This document shows, piece after piece, positions 26,883 to 34,304 of a stretch of 42,202 nucleotides of DNA. This DNA is from Kiritimatiellia bacterium (GTDB lineage: Bacteria; Verrucomicrobiota; Kiritimatiellia; RFP12; UBA1067), in NCBI GenBank assembly GCA_017521065.1, contig JAFXEA010000519.1:1-42202 (forward strand). The letters run 5' to 3'. The notes beneath the pieces were generated by a model, which did not search any database, had not been told where the DNA came from, and saw nothing but the letters and a program-made list of their open reading frames with translations. Numbering within the stretch: position 1 is the stretch's first letter; the number at the start of each line of letters is the position of its first letter. Made by a program: the position numbers and the translations under genes.

Positions 26883-27737
26883 TCATCCCGCCAATAATTC
26901 CCTATGCTTTTCGAGCAAGGACTGTGACGGCAAGAACTTTGTCGGCAGGGACATTGCTTGCCCTTCACGATCGAGGAAGTATGACTTTGCCGCCGCATCG
27001 GTGTAGTGGTCTTTGATTGCCTTCGAGACGATGAGTCGGTAGTGTTCGTCGAAGGAAATGAGGTGGCGGTCGAACGCGGCATCATAGGTCGCAGAGAGGC
27101 ACAAGCCGTTTTCGGGATTGAGGCGGTTCTTTTCGTCTTCAGCCCACGGGCTGATGTGGCTGGCGCGAAGGATATCCGGCACGGAGAGTCCTGTAATGCA
27201 GCATTTACTGCCGTAGTTCTGAAGCACCATCTTACGGAAGATGTCTTGATTCACACGCACCTTGACGGCGGCAAGTTTCGTCTTGCCTTCCTTCGCGGTG
27301 AGATTCAGATGCGCTTCAAGGTCGGTTGGCGATGTCGTATCGATCAGCGCTTCCGCCTTTTGCGCGACCGCCTTGCCGCCCGTCTCGCCCGACACCTTTG
27401 CGAGAATGCCATCCGCAAACGCCTCTGCCGCCAGAAACTCGCCATAGGCGCGAACCGCCGCAGAACAGAAGTTCTTCGTCCAGTAGCTCGGCGATTCGAA
27501 ATCCGCCAACACGGGGCTTGCCGCGCCCTTCTTCATTTCGGCGCATATCCATTCGTGCAAGGCGTGGATGTCTGCGAGTGAAAAGCTGTGCCACATGGAG
27601 CCGCCGACGACCAGATTCGGGTAGTGCTTCGTCAGAATCGGACCGAGCATGTCGAGCGCACGGACGTAGGATGCGGCCTTGCCGCTTCCGTCCGTGTTCG
27701 TGGCGAAAATGAAGTCTGTGAAAGATTGCCTCAACAT
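26883..27737 (-). CDS. HNH endonuclease (HNH_2 type) upstream of the ssp locus
   Basis: 284 residues. The C-terminal third contains an HNH nuclease: YGSKCCITGLSVPDILRASH, then SPWAEDEKNRLNPENGLCLS, then YDAAFDRHLISFD, giving the metal-binding His and Asn residues of the beta-beta-alpha fold. The N-terminal 170 residues (with GGSMWHSFSLADIHALHEWI) are not recognised and could recognise DNA. The ATG at 27737 is chosen because a -10 box ends 10 bases upstream; a longer in-frame reading has Pro-rich, non-protein-like sequence. It lies 49 bases upstream of sspB on the same strand. Such nucleases are frequent in defence islands. Its GC matches the host rather than the ssp genes, so the association may be recent or accidental. 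Confidence 0.85.
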   Translation of the reverse strand: MLRQSFTDFIFATNTDGSGKAASYVRALDMLGPILTKHYPNLVVGGSMWHSFSLADIHALHEWICAEMKKGAASPVLADFESPSYWTKNFCSAAVRAYGEFLAAEAFADGILAKVSGETGGKAVAQKAEALIDTTSPTDLEAHLNLTAKEGKTKLAAVKVRVNQDIFRKMVLQNYGSKCCITGLSVPDILRASHISPWAEDEKNRLNPENGLCLSATYDAAFDRHLISFDEHYRLIVSKAIKDHYTDAAAKSYFLDREGQAMSLPTKFLPSQSLLEKHRELLAG

Positions 27738-27747
27738 GGCGAAAATA

Positions 27748-27756
27748 AGTATACCA
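27748..27756 (-). promoter_or_regulatory. Extended -10 box of the HNH gene (possible ssp operon promoter)
   Basis: Minus strand TGGTATACT, 10 bases before the ATG, so the transcript would be nearly leaderless. It is the nearest recognisable promoter upstream of sspB. Confidence 0.55.
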
Positions 27757-27874
27757 AATCGGTGGCACGCGGGGAAGCGCGGACGAATAATTTGTGAGTC
27801 GTCGGTGGGTGGCGGGTGGTGACAGACAAGCACCTCTGTTGGGCGCCCGCCCGTACGCACGATCGGGGTGCGTT

Positions 27875-28028
27875 CTCCCTAGGACTAGGGTGTACGCTCC
27901 CTAGGACTGGAGTGCGATCTCCCTAGGACTGGAAAACGGTCTCCCTACACGGGGTGAACGATCTTCCTACACGGAGGGTTTCATCCCCCTACACGGGAGT
28001 TTTGACTTCCCTACACAGGAATTTGGGA
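27875..28028. repeat. Seven tandem 22-bp hairpin units
   Basis: Seven directly adjoining 22-base units start at 27875, 27897, 27919, 27941, 27963, 27985 and 28007. Each opens with C/T-T/C-CCCTA or a close variant and has a complementary GGGAG-like half about 5-8 bases later. Examples: CCCTAG-GA-CTAGGG in unit 1, CTCC...GGAG in unit 2, CTCCC-TACAC-GGGG in unit 4, TTCC...GGAA in unit 7. The first three units carry TAGGACT loops and the last four TACAC loops. A degenerate eighth unit may precede. Twenty-two is not a multiple of three and no coding frame survives. The array lies 119 bases upstream of the HNH -10 box. Confidence 0.85.
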
Positions 28029-28088
28029 CCTTCGTCATACAGAACATCCATGCTGGCATTAGCGACATCTGCCGCCATCACAAACTGC

Positions 28089-28114
28089 GATTCTGCACTC
28101 ACGTGTGCAGAATC
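28089..28114. repeat. Perfect 10-bp inverted repeat
   Basis: GATTCTGCAC, loop TCACGT, then GTGCAGAATC. There is no T-run on either side, so it is not a typical terminator; an operator or RNA hairpin is possible. It lies in the non-coding stretch between the tandem array and the HEPN-like fragment. Confidence 0.7.
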
Positions 28115-28218
28115 TCAATGTCTAAGGGAACGACATATAATTGCCTAAAATTCAACAGGTTGCGCTTCAAGTCAACGGCCGATTTCCCCAAAAGGTACGT
28201 TGTGCTCTTTTATGGAAT

Positions 28219-28268
28219 GGCGGGACGCCTCGCCCTACCATGCGGTCGCGACGGAGCGCGACACTACC
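28219..28268. repeat. Two dispersed hairpins with ACC tails
   Basis: GGCGGGACGCC followed by TCG and CCCTACC, then GTCGCG, loop ACGGAG, CGCGAC and ACTACC. Same plan as the copies at 3252, 4022, 29228 and 41859, but with a different stem sequence. Confidence 0.65.
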
Positions 28269-28355
28269 GGGATGGCGGCCCCAGTTGGCGGGCGCGGCCC
28301 AATCGTGCGGATTGTCCCAGACAACGTTCTGGAGGTCGTGCCACGACGCCTGACA

Positions 28356-28631
28356 TCAACCTTCGGCAGAAACGCCAAGCGCGGGGTACTTCGTCTGCAA
28401 TCTGGAGATTACGTCCGCACGCAATTCACGCACGAATTCCAAAAGCTCCGCGGCTTCCGATTCAGAAGCTCCTTCAACGTAGTCATACTCAACATGATTG
28501 CGTTTCATCCGACATGCGTCCAGGTATGTGGCATCAGACTTTCTGTCGGCCCCTAGGGTGTATTCGATGGTCAAGGATGTACGATAGTGCGCGAGCGTTT
28601 TCGGCGAGGAGAGGACGTAACGAGACGCCAT
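28356..28631 (-). pseudogene. Probable 5'-truncated HEPN-domain protein
   Basis: Ninety-one residues that resemble only the C-terminal half of a small HEPN-domain protein of the kind found in toxin-antitoxin operons. It has the conserved TYLDACRMKRNHVEYDY, with the Arg-x4-6-His-like core (RMKRNH), then SESEAAELLEFVRELR. Full-length members are about 130-150 residues; the first 40-60 are missing. A CGCCC-TAC hairpin (28635-28650) sits 3 bases upstream of the first ATG, so the gene may have been cut at that repeat. No nucleotidyltransferase partner is next to it. It could still be translated, since it begins with ATG, but the leader looks wrong. Confidence 0.5.
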
Positions 28632-28634
28632 TGC

Positions 28635-28650
28635 GGGCGGTTCGCCCTAC
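28635..28650. repeat. Short dispersed hairpin abutting the HEPN fragment
   Basis: GGGCG, loop GTT, CGCCC, followed by TAC. It is the shortest member of the hairpin family here and lies exactly at the truncated end of the HEPN-like reading frame. Confidence 0.5.
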
Positions 28651-28672
28651 GGGTGTGATCGCAACAGGCGGG

Positions 28673-29152
28673 TCAGCCGAATTTGGATTCAACGAGGTCT
28701 TCACCTTCGTAGCGGAGCTTGAGGGTGAAGAAGTCGTTTCGCTCGTCAAGGGCCTTGAGGAAGAGTTTGTCCCCTTCCCACATCTTCTTCGTGAGCAGTT
28801 CGGCCTTGGGCAGCCACACGAGTTCGCCTTCGTCGCAGTCGGTGAGCGCGCCGGCGAACTCCGTGCAGGTGAAGAGATGCATGTATTCCACGCCCCATTC
28901 ATCTGAGACGAACGTGACGAGCCCGCGGAAGCGCGGATTGAGCATGGTGAGGCCCGTTTCCTCCTTGACCTCGCGCAAGGCGCATTCCTCGGGGCTTTCG
29001 CCGTACTCGAACTTGCCACCCACGCCGATCCACTTGTCGCCGTTTTCATCGTGCTGCTTCTTGGTGCGGTGCAGGATCAAGTAGCAGCCATCCTTCTCGA
29101 TGTAGCAAAGCGTGGTCAGTCTTGGGTTCACGTTATCCGTGCCGTTTGCCAT
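28673..29152 (-). CDS. Nudix hydrolase, MutT-like (probable 8-oxo-dGTP diphosphatase)
   Basis: A 159-residue cytosolic enzyme. The Nudix box reads GKFEYGESPEECALREVKEETGL in the family pattern G-x5-E-x7-REU-x-EE-x-GU (residues about 46-68); the glutamates bind Mg2+. The preceding KWIGVGGK and following RGLVTFVS fit MutT/YtkD-type 8-oxo-dGTP pyrophosphatases, which clean oxidised nucleotides from the pool, though other nucleoside diphosphate derivatives are possible substrates. Full length. GGGAAC precedes the ATG by only a few bases. The upstream flank holds a weak TGATAGATT in place of the usual -10 box. Single-gene unit, bordered on both sides by dispersed hairpins. Confidence 0.88.
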   Translation of the reverse strand: MANGTDNVNPRLTTLCYIEKDGCYLILHRTKKQHDENGDKWIGVGGKFEYGESPEECALREVKEETGLTMLNPRFRGLVTFVSDEWGVEYMHLFTCTEFAGALTDCDEGELVWLPKAELLTKKMWEGDKLFLKALDERNDFFTLKLRYEGEDLVESKFG

Positions 29153-29227
29153 TTGTTCCCGTCTTGGAATCTATCATTGAGTTGACTACGGAACGCATGT
29201 CGAATCTTGTTCGGCGGGAAACGGCTC

Positions 29228-29318
29228 GGCGGGACGCCTCGCCCTACCATACGAAGCGGCATGAGTGCCGCTTCCCCGAAAGGCCGCGACGGGGCGCGGC
29301 CGTGCGCCTCGCCCTACC
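29228..29318. repeat. Cluster of three dispersed hairpins reaching into the nitroreductase stop codon
   Basis: GGCGGGACGCC plus CCCTACC, then AAGCGGC-ATGAGT-GCCGCTT, then GGCCGCG-ACGGGG-CGCGGCC, closing with CCCTACC at 29312-29318. On the minus strand the last element (GGTAGGG) supplies the TAG stop codon of the nitroreductase gene. Confidence 0.7.
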
Positions 29319-30141
29319 CGCGGAAGTCGATGCGGGCGTAGGAGTCGCGCTGGATGCCGCGTGCGTAACGCACGGCGGGGCGGCCGAAGAGCATCGCGTA
29401 GAACGGGGTTGTGCGGCGAAGGCCGATCGTCTGCTCCAGCAGTTCGGGCACTTCCTGCTGCACCATCTTGAGGAACCCGCACCAGCAAGTGGCGATGCCC
29501 GCCGCGTTGGCAAGCATCTCGAAGTGCGCGCAGGCGATCGTCACGTCTTCAAGCGGCGTGGCGACGCCGGGTGCGGTCTCGTCGGACGAGACGACGAGCA
29601 TGCCGCTCGCCCCGCGGAAGAACATGTCGTCCTCTCCCCTGCGCAGACGGATCGCGGGCGCGGCCAGCCAGCGCGGCAGGAGTTTCGTGCCGTCGCGGTG
29701 GCGTTCGAGCACGGAGATGAAGTCGCGGCGGAAGCCGTCCATCGACGCGCGCGTGGGAAAGCACGTGAACGTGAGAGAGCGCGCGTTGCAGCCGGTGGGC
29801 GCGTTGCCGAGCGCCGAGAGGATGCGCGAAAGCACGGCGCGGTCGACGTCCTCGGCGGCGAAGTGCCGCATGGAACGGCGCGTGCGGAGCCAGTTTTCGA
29901 CGGCGTCGAGGCTCGGCAGCGGTAGACCGGCGACCGGCACGGAGTCCGCCGCGCGCTTCCCGTCGAACGTCACGGCGCCCGTCGGGCACACCGCGAGGCA
30001 GTGCTGGCACTTCATGCACCGGTCGGGGGAGGCCATGCGCGGTGCGCCGTCCTCCATCTTGAGCGCGCGGAAGGCGCAGTCGCGCACGCACGCGCCGCAT
30101 TTGACGCATGTCGCGCCATCAACCTCAAAAAGACCTATCAT
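29314..30141 (-). CDS. Ferredoxin-nitroreductase fusion (4Fe-4S + FMN reductase)
   Basis: 275 residues. The first 60 are a two-cluster ferredoxin: CVKCGACVRDC (Cys 12, 15, 18, 22) and CMKCQHCLAVCP (Cys 42, 45, 48, 52). The remainder is a nitroreductase-family flavoprotein with RTRRSMRHFAAEDV (FMN phosphate binding), NAPTGCNARS and GIATCWCGFL. Members use electrons from the clusters to reduce unknown organic substrates in anaerobes, fitting a gut lifestyle. Cytosolic. Its start overlaps the end of the small secreted-protein gene by 17 bases, so the two may be one transcript. The stop codon lies inside a dispersed repeat, hinting that the original C-terminus may have been slightly altered. Confidence 0.88.
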   Translation of the reverse strand: MIGLFEVDGATCVKCGACVRDCAFRALKMEDGAPRMASPDRCMKCQHCLAVCPTGAVTFDGKRAADSVPVAGLPLPSLDAVENWLRTRRSMRHFAAEDVDRAVLSRILSALGNAPTGCNARSLTFTCFPTRASMDGFRRDFISVLERHRDGTKLLPRWLAAPAIRLRRGEDDMFFRGASGMLVVSSDETAPGVATPLEDVTIACAHFEMLANAAGIATCWCGFLKMVQQEVPELLEQTIGLRRTTPFYAMLFGRPAVRYARGIQRDSYARIDFRG

Positions 30142-30382
30142 CTGCTTTCTCCTTGAAATCTTTCAACGACTCGACCACGGGAAGCGGCGCCACGGCATAG
30201 CCGCTCTTGCCGTCGTACTTGCCCACGGACGACTGCGATTCCTCGACGATGTACACCGTACCATCCTGAAGCGGCTGCGTGGCATCGTAGCTGCTGTCGA
30301 GGACGACGGATTTCGTGAAGCCTGCCTGTGCGTAGGCCGCGGCGCACGCGAACAGCACGGTGGCAAGGGATTTAAAATTCAT
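30125..30382 (-). CDS. Small secreted protein of unknown function
   Basis: Eighty-five residues starting with a signal peptide (MNFKSLATVLFACAAAYAQA, cleavage after AQA likely). The mature part is polar, with TVYIVEESQSSVGKY and a Lys-rich C-terminus. No family recognised. It has its own promoter (30432-30440) and overlaps the ferredoxin-nitroreductase gene by 17 bases. The signal peptide, promoter and sensible codon use argue for a real gene, though the protein may have been shortened when the downstream gene moved in. Confidence 0.6.
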   Translation of the reverse strand: MNFKSLATVLFACAAAYAQAGFTKSVVLDSSYDATQPLQDGTVYIVEESQSSVGKYDGKSGYAVAPLPVVESLKDFKEKADDRSF

Positions 30383-30431
30383 GTATATTCCTTATCGTTG
30401 TTCCGATGCTTTTGCATCGGCAATTCGCTTT

Positions 30432-30440
30432 AGTATAGCA
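30432..30440 (-). promoter_or_regulatory. Extended -10 box of the small secreted-protein gene
   Basis: Minus strand TGCTATACT, 49 bases before the ATG at 30382. Confidence 0.55.
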
Positions 30441-30562
30441 AATCCCGATTCCGGACACAATTCGAAGCGCGGGATAAAACATGAGGTTCTTCGTGCCGTC
30501 CTTGGCATGTCCCGCGAGACGGTCGTTGACGGGCTTCAGCTCCGCCTCGAACATGGGCTGCG

Positions 30563-32992
30563 TCACGGATTCGCACCGGCCTCGATGCTGCGGCGCTGTT
30601 CCATTTCGGCCTTGGCCTTGAGGATGTTCTCAAGTGCGCGCTTCGTCTCTGGCCCGTTAGGCCGCACGCGCAGCGCATGGCGCGCGTTCTTCTCGGCTGC
30701 GTCGAGCCGGCCGAGGCGCAGCTGCGCCACGGCGAGGTTGTTGAGAATCGCGGGATTCTCCGGCTGGGACATCAGGCTTCTCTGGAAGTGCGCCTCGGCA
30801 CGCGCGTACTGCTGGCGGCCGAAATAGTACATGCCAAGCGCAAAGTTTGCGTTTGCGTCGTCGGGGTCCGAAGTCAGCACCTGGCGGGCGAACATCTCGG
30901 CCATGCGGAAGTCTGCGCGGTAGAGGCCGAGCTTGAGGCCTTCGCGCGGCGTTAGGCGGAATGTGGGGCCCTGGTTCACCATCTCAAGCTGCTGGCGGAT
31001 ACGCGCGAAGGAGGGGGTGCCCTCGTCGAGCTGGTCGGCGAGCTCGCTCTCCTTGATCGCCGCGGCCTTGAGCGCCTCGGCCTTCTTGGCAGAGACGGCG
31101 TCGCCCTTCTTCTGCTCGGCCTGGCTCTGGGCGTCGAGACGGTCGGCGCGCACGCGGCTCAGGCGCGCCACGCGCCACTGCGTGAGCATGAAGAGGCGGC
31201 GAAGCGGAGGGGCTATCCGGCTGAGATTCGCGTCGCGCTTGTACACGGCGAGCATACGCTCGGCAATGACGCGGGCCGCCTTCGCGCCGGCATCCACGAC
31301 TCCGGCCGGAAAGCCGCCGGGACGGGCCACTAGGCCTGCACACTCGGGCAGCGAGAGATCGCGCGTCCAGAGCTCGAAACCCATCTGCATGGCGACGTCC
31401 TTCATGCGGTCCGGCTTCATGCGCAGCCAGGTGCGCATGGCGTCGGTAGCGTTCGCCTCGAGCATCTCGCGGTCCTCCTTGTCGGCCACGCCGCGCGCGC
31501 GGAGGTAGCAGGCGCGGGGCGACGGACCCGACACGAGCGAATAGGCGCGCACGGAACTGCCCTTCTCGGCGGCGCAAAGCTCGATAGCCGCGTCAAGCGA
31601 TCCGTCCGTGAAGAGGTACTTCGCGTCGCCGCTCTCCTCCACCGCGCGCGCGGCGCAGTCGTGCAGGATGCTCACGATCTCGCGTTCGGTCGTCTGCATG
31701 CGCAGGGGCACCACCAGAAGGAGCAGCACGAACGGCTCGCATCCCACCACCACGCGCCCCAGGCGGCTGAAGCGGCGCAGCGAGTTAACAGTGACGGCGC
31801 CGTGCTCGGTGTCCTCGATTGAGGCCTGGTACTTGAGCGCCGCGATACGCCTGTAGTTGCGGAAGTATATCTCCACGCCCAGCACGCAGAGGGCGAATGT
31901 GAACACCTGCGCGCTGCCGAGCGAGCAGAGGCATCGCATGAGAGGAGAGTGCACGGCCTCGATCTCGCCGGTCCAGGACCAGAACCAGAACGTGCGCCAG
32001 CCGGCGAGCTGCAGAAACGAGATCGCACCTATGATCACGAAAAGCGCGCCTGACAAGTACGGGAGGAAGTGCTCGTCGTCCGTGGCGCGGCCAACATGGA
32101 ATATGGCGAGCGCAAGCGGAGCCACCACCACGACGAGAGCCAGCATCCAGCCGACTGCCGTCGCGGCGGAAGACGAGACCTCCACATAGTGGTACAGGTA
32201 CTTGATCACGAACTCGAAGCCATTCCATCCAAGCGCCTCGAAGCCGTCCGAAAGCGTGAAGTAGGTGGCATTCACGCCAACCGCTAAAAGCCATCCAATG
32301 AACGCGGCCAGCGTCATGCGGCGCATGGCTATGGTGCGCACGAAAGGATCCGCAAGCGGATTCACCGCCACGTTGTCGTCCATGCCGCTTCGCACGAAAG
32401 CCGCCACGAGGCACAACACCACGAACAGCACGCCGACCGGCGTCTCCGCCGCGAGCATTCCCAGAATGAGCATGGTGACGTACCACGGAAGAACCCTACC
32501 GCCATGCCATGCGAAACGCACGAACACAAGAAGCGCCGCCACCACCATCAGGAGATGGAGCATCGTGGGCCCAAACATCTGCGCGGCCTCCCATACCGGA
32601 TCGGAGCACACGAAGAGCACCACTCCCTGCATGAGCATGAGGCGCACCACACGGCGTCCCCAGCCAGTGCGCTGCATTCGTCCGTTCATCACCCACGGTT
32701 GCGTGGCGGAGAGAACGAAACAGAGCATAACCGTGAGAAAGCCAAGGGCTATGTGGCCAGCCAGCATCAGCGCTCTGATTGCCGCCTCGGGCGAGAGCCA
32801 GCGGAAAATGACCGACGCCATCGCGTGCCACATGAGCGGGAAGGCTGACTCCGGCGGATGTATCCCCGCGGCCACCGCCACGTCCTCCCACGTTGAAGGC
32901 GGCAGCCAGTCATAGCGCCACCACCATGAAAGCAATGCGGCAACCGCGCCGATGGCGACCGGAGGAAGCAGCCTTTTGACGATTTTTTCCAT
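30563..32992 (-). CDS. Multi-pass membrane protein with C-terminal TPR repeats
   Basis: About 809 residues. The first half has roughly ten hydrophobic segments, beginning at VAIGAVAALLSWWW and including LLMVVAALLVFVRFAW, TAVGWMLALVVVVAPLALAI and PFVLLLLVVPL. A soluble region follows, ending in at least two tetratricopeptide repeats (DDANANFALGMYYFGRQQY, then PAILNNLAVAQLRLGRLDAA). The layout suggests an inner-membrane scaffold with a protein-binding tail; exact role unknown. The start is set at MEKIVKRLLPP: upstream in-frame residues are Arg-rich non-coding sequence, and the -10 box lies at 33027-33035. It follows the ketosynthase operon but has its own promoter. Confidence 0.8.
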   Translation of the reverse strand: MEKIVKRLLPPVAIGAVAALLSWWWRYDWLPPSTWEDVAVAAGIHPPESAFPLMWHAMASVIFRWLSPEAAIRALMLAGHIALGFLTVMLCFVLSATQPWVMNGRMQRTGWGRRVVRLMLMQGVVLFVCSDPVWEAAQMFGPTMLHLLMVVAALLVFVRFAWHGGRVLPWYVTMLILGMLAAETPVGVLFVVLCLVAAFVRSGMDDNVAVNPLADPFVRTIAMRRMTLAAFIGWLLAVGVNATYFTLSDGFEALGWNGFEFVIKYLYHYVEVSSSAATAVGWMLALVVVVAPLALAIFHVGRATDDEHFLPYLSGALFVIIGAISFLQLAGWRTFWFWSWTGEIEAVHSPLMRCLCSLGSAQVFTFALCVLGVEIYFRNYRRIAALKYQASIEDTEHGAVTVNSLRRFSRLGRVVVGCEPFVLLLLVVPLRMQTTEREIVSILHDCAARAVEESGDAKYLFTDGSLDAAIELCAAEKGSSVRAYSLVSGPSPRACYLRARGVADKEDREMLEANATDAMRTWLRMKPDRMKDVAMQMGFELWTRDLSLPECAGLVARPGGFPAGVVDAGAKAARVIAERMLAVYKRDANLSRIAPPLRRLFMLTQWRVARLSRVRADRLDAQSQAEQKKGDAVSAKKAEALKAAAIKESELADQLDEGTPSFARIRQQLEMVNQGPTFRLTPREGLKLGLYRADFRMAEMFARQVLTSDPDDANANFALGMYYFGRQQYARAEAHFQRSLMSQPENPAILNNLAVAQLRLGRLDAAEKNARHALRVRPNGPETKRALENILKAKAEMEQRRSIEAGANP

Positions 32993-33026
32993 GACGACCT
33001 GTCTCTCTTTTTTCTTCTGTCCGAGA

Positions 33027-33035
33027 TTATACCAT
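33027..33035 (-). promoter_or_regulatory. Extended -10 box of the TPR membrane protein gene
   Basis: Minus strand TGGTATAAT, 34 bases before the ATG at 32992 and 25 bases after the end of the ketosynthase gene. It separates the two transcription units. Confidence 0.6.
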
Positions 33036-33060
33036 AATTTCGCGGTTCGTGGAGCGCTGG

Positions 33061-34281
33061 CTAGCGGCGGAACACGAGGCTGGTGTTCACGCCGCCGAAG
33101 GCGAAGTTGTTGCTCATCACGTACTCCGCGTCGATCATGCGCCCTTCGCCCGTCACGTAGTCGAGCTCGGCGCATCCGGGATCGGGATGCTCCAGATTGA
33201 GCGTGGGCGGATACCATCCGCATTCAAGCGACTTCAGAAGCAGGGCGGCCTCGAGGGCGCCGCACGCCCCGAGCGTGTGGCCTGTGTAGCTCTTCACAGA
33301 AGAAATGGGAACCGCACGAGCTAATGCCGCGCGCGTGGCGGATGTCTCGGCAACGTCACCGGCGCGCGTGGCGGTGCCGTGTCCGCTGACGTAGCCCACG
33401 GCCGAGCCGTCGATTCCCGCGTCGGCAATGGCGAGCGCGAGCGCAGAGGCCATAGTCTCGGCGTTCGGATTCGTGACATGCGTGCCGTCCGTCGTCTCGG
33501 CGAAGCCTGCCACCTCGGCGAGAATCCTTGCGCCGCGCGCGATGGCGTGCTCGCGCTCTTCGAGGATGAAAGTGGCCGCGCCATCGCCGATCACGAGCCC
33601 ATCGCGCGAGACGTCGTACGGGGCGGGCGTGGACTTCGGCGCGTCGTTGCGCAGCGACGTGGCGTAGAGCGTGTCGAATATCGCCACCTGGGTTGCGCTG
33701 AACTCCTCCGCGCCGCCGGCGATCATCACGTCCTGCACGCCCCAGCGTATCAGCTCGGCGGCGCTGCCTATCGCGAGCGAGCCGCTGGTGCAGGCCGTGC
33801 CGGTGGGCACGAGGCGGCCATGCGTGCGGAAGTGCACCGAGAGGTTGCAGGCCGTCGTCTGCGGCATGAGCTTTATGTACGTGCCGCTCGTGATGCCCGC
33901 CACCTCCTTCGTCTTCAGCATCGAATAGAAGTCGAGCAGCGCGGGGATGGAGCCGGAGCACGATCCGTACGCGACGCCGGTGCGGCCGCCCTGGATTGTG
34001 GCCTCGTCTAGTCCGGACTCTGCAATGGCCTGCTCGGTGGCGGCGAGCGCGTACATCGAGACGTCGCCCATCGTGCGCGTCGTCTTGCGCGTCCAGTGCG
34101 CCGGCCTCTCGAACGCGGTGCGGCACCCTAGCCGCGTGTTGAGGCCGGTGTACTCGCCAAGCTCACCCAGAGCCTGAACGCAGTTCTCGAACGTCTTCAG
34201 GCGCGCGAACGCCGCGTCCACGGTGTTGCCGAGCGGGCTCACAACGCCCATTCCCGTTACTACGACTCTTCTTCTGCTCAT
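33061..34281 (-). CDS. Beta-ketoacyl-ACP synthase II, ApeR-like
   Basis: A 406-residue FabF-type condensing enzyme. Active-site Cys in PTGTACTSGSLAIG, first His in SGHGTATRAGD, second His in SYTGHTLGACGALEA, and the closing NNFAFGGVNTSLVF. It elongates an ACP-bound acyl chain by decarboxylative condensation. It is fourth in an operon whose order (synthase, dehydratase, ketoreductase, synthase) equals apeO-apeP-apeQ-apeR of aryl-polyene clusters. The start MSRRRVVVTGMGVVSPLG is the standard family start; the longer in-frame reading upstream is Arg-rich and overlaps the reductase gene. Could instead serve another lipid or polyketide route. Confidence 0.85.
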   Translation of the reverse strand: MSRRRVVVTGMGVVSPLGNTVDAAFARLKTFENCVQALGELGEYTGLNTRLGCRTAFERPAHWTRKTTRTMGDVSMYALAATEQAIAESGLDEATIQGGRTGVAYGSCSGSIPALLDFYSMLKTKEVAGITSGTYIKLMPQTTACNLSVHFRTHGRLVPTGTACTSGSLAIGSAAELIRWGVQDVMIAGGAEEFSATQVAIFDTLYATSLRNDAPKSTPAPYDVSRDGLVIGDGAATFILEEREHAIARGARILAEVAGFAETTDGTHVTNPNAETMASALALAIADAGIDGSAVGYVSGHGTATRAGDVAETSATRAALARAVPISSVKSYTGHTLGACGALEAALLLKSLECGWYPPTLNLEHPDPGCAELDYVTGEGRMIDAEYVMSNNFAFGGVNTSLVFRR

Positions 34282-34304
34282 GCCCTTCGTCTTCCCCACG
34301 CGCC

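Noticed and set aside
27875..28028. CRISPR array
   Set aside because: The 22-bp units adjoin directly with no spacers, vary among themselves, and no cas gene is present.
28089..28114. Rho-independent terminator
   Set aside because: The 10-bp hairpin has no T-run on either strand and a moderate-GC stem, and no gene ends next to it.
29122..29925. Long plus-strand reading frames opposite the nitroreductase and the ketosynthases
   Set aside because: They are antisense reflections in GC-rich DNA, Arg/Ala/Pro-rich, with no motifs; the minus-strand enzymes explain the region.
30372..30566. Small gene between the TPR protein and the small secreted protein
   Set aside because: A 64-residue frame reads through a promoter (30432-30440) and loses coding character; at most a leftover of a larger gene.
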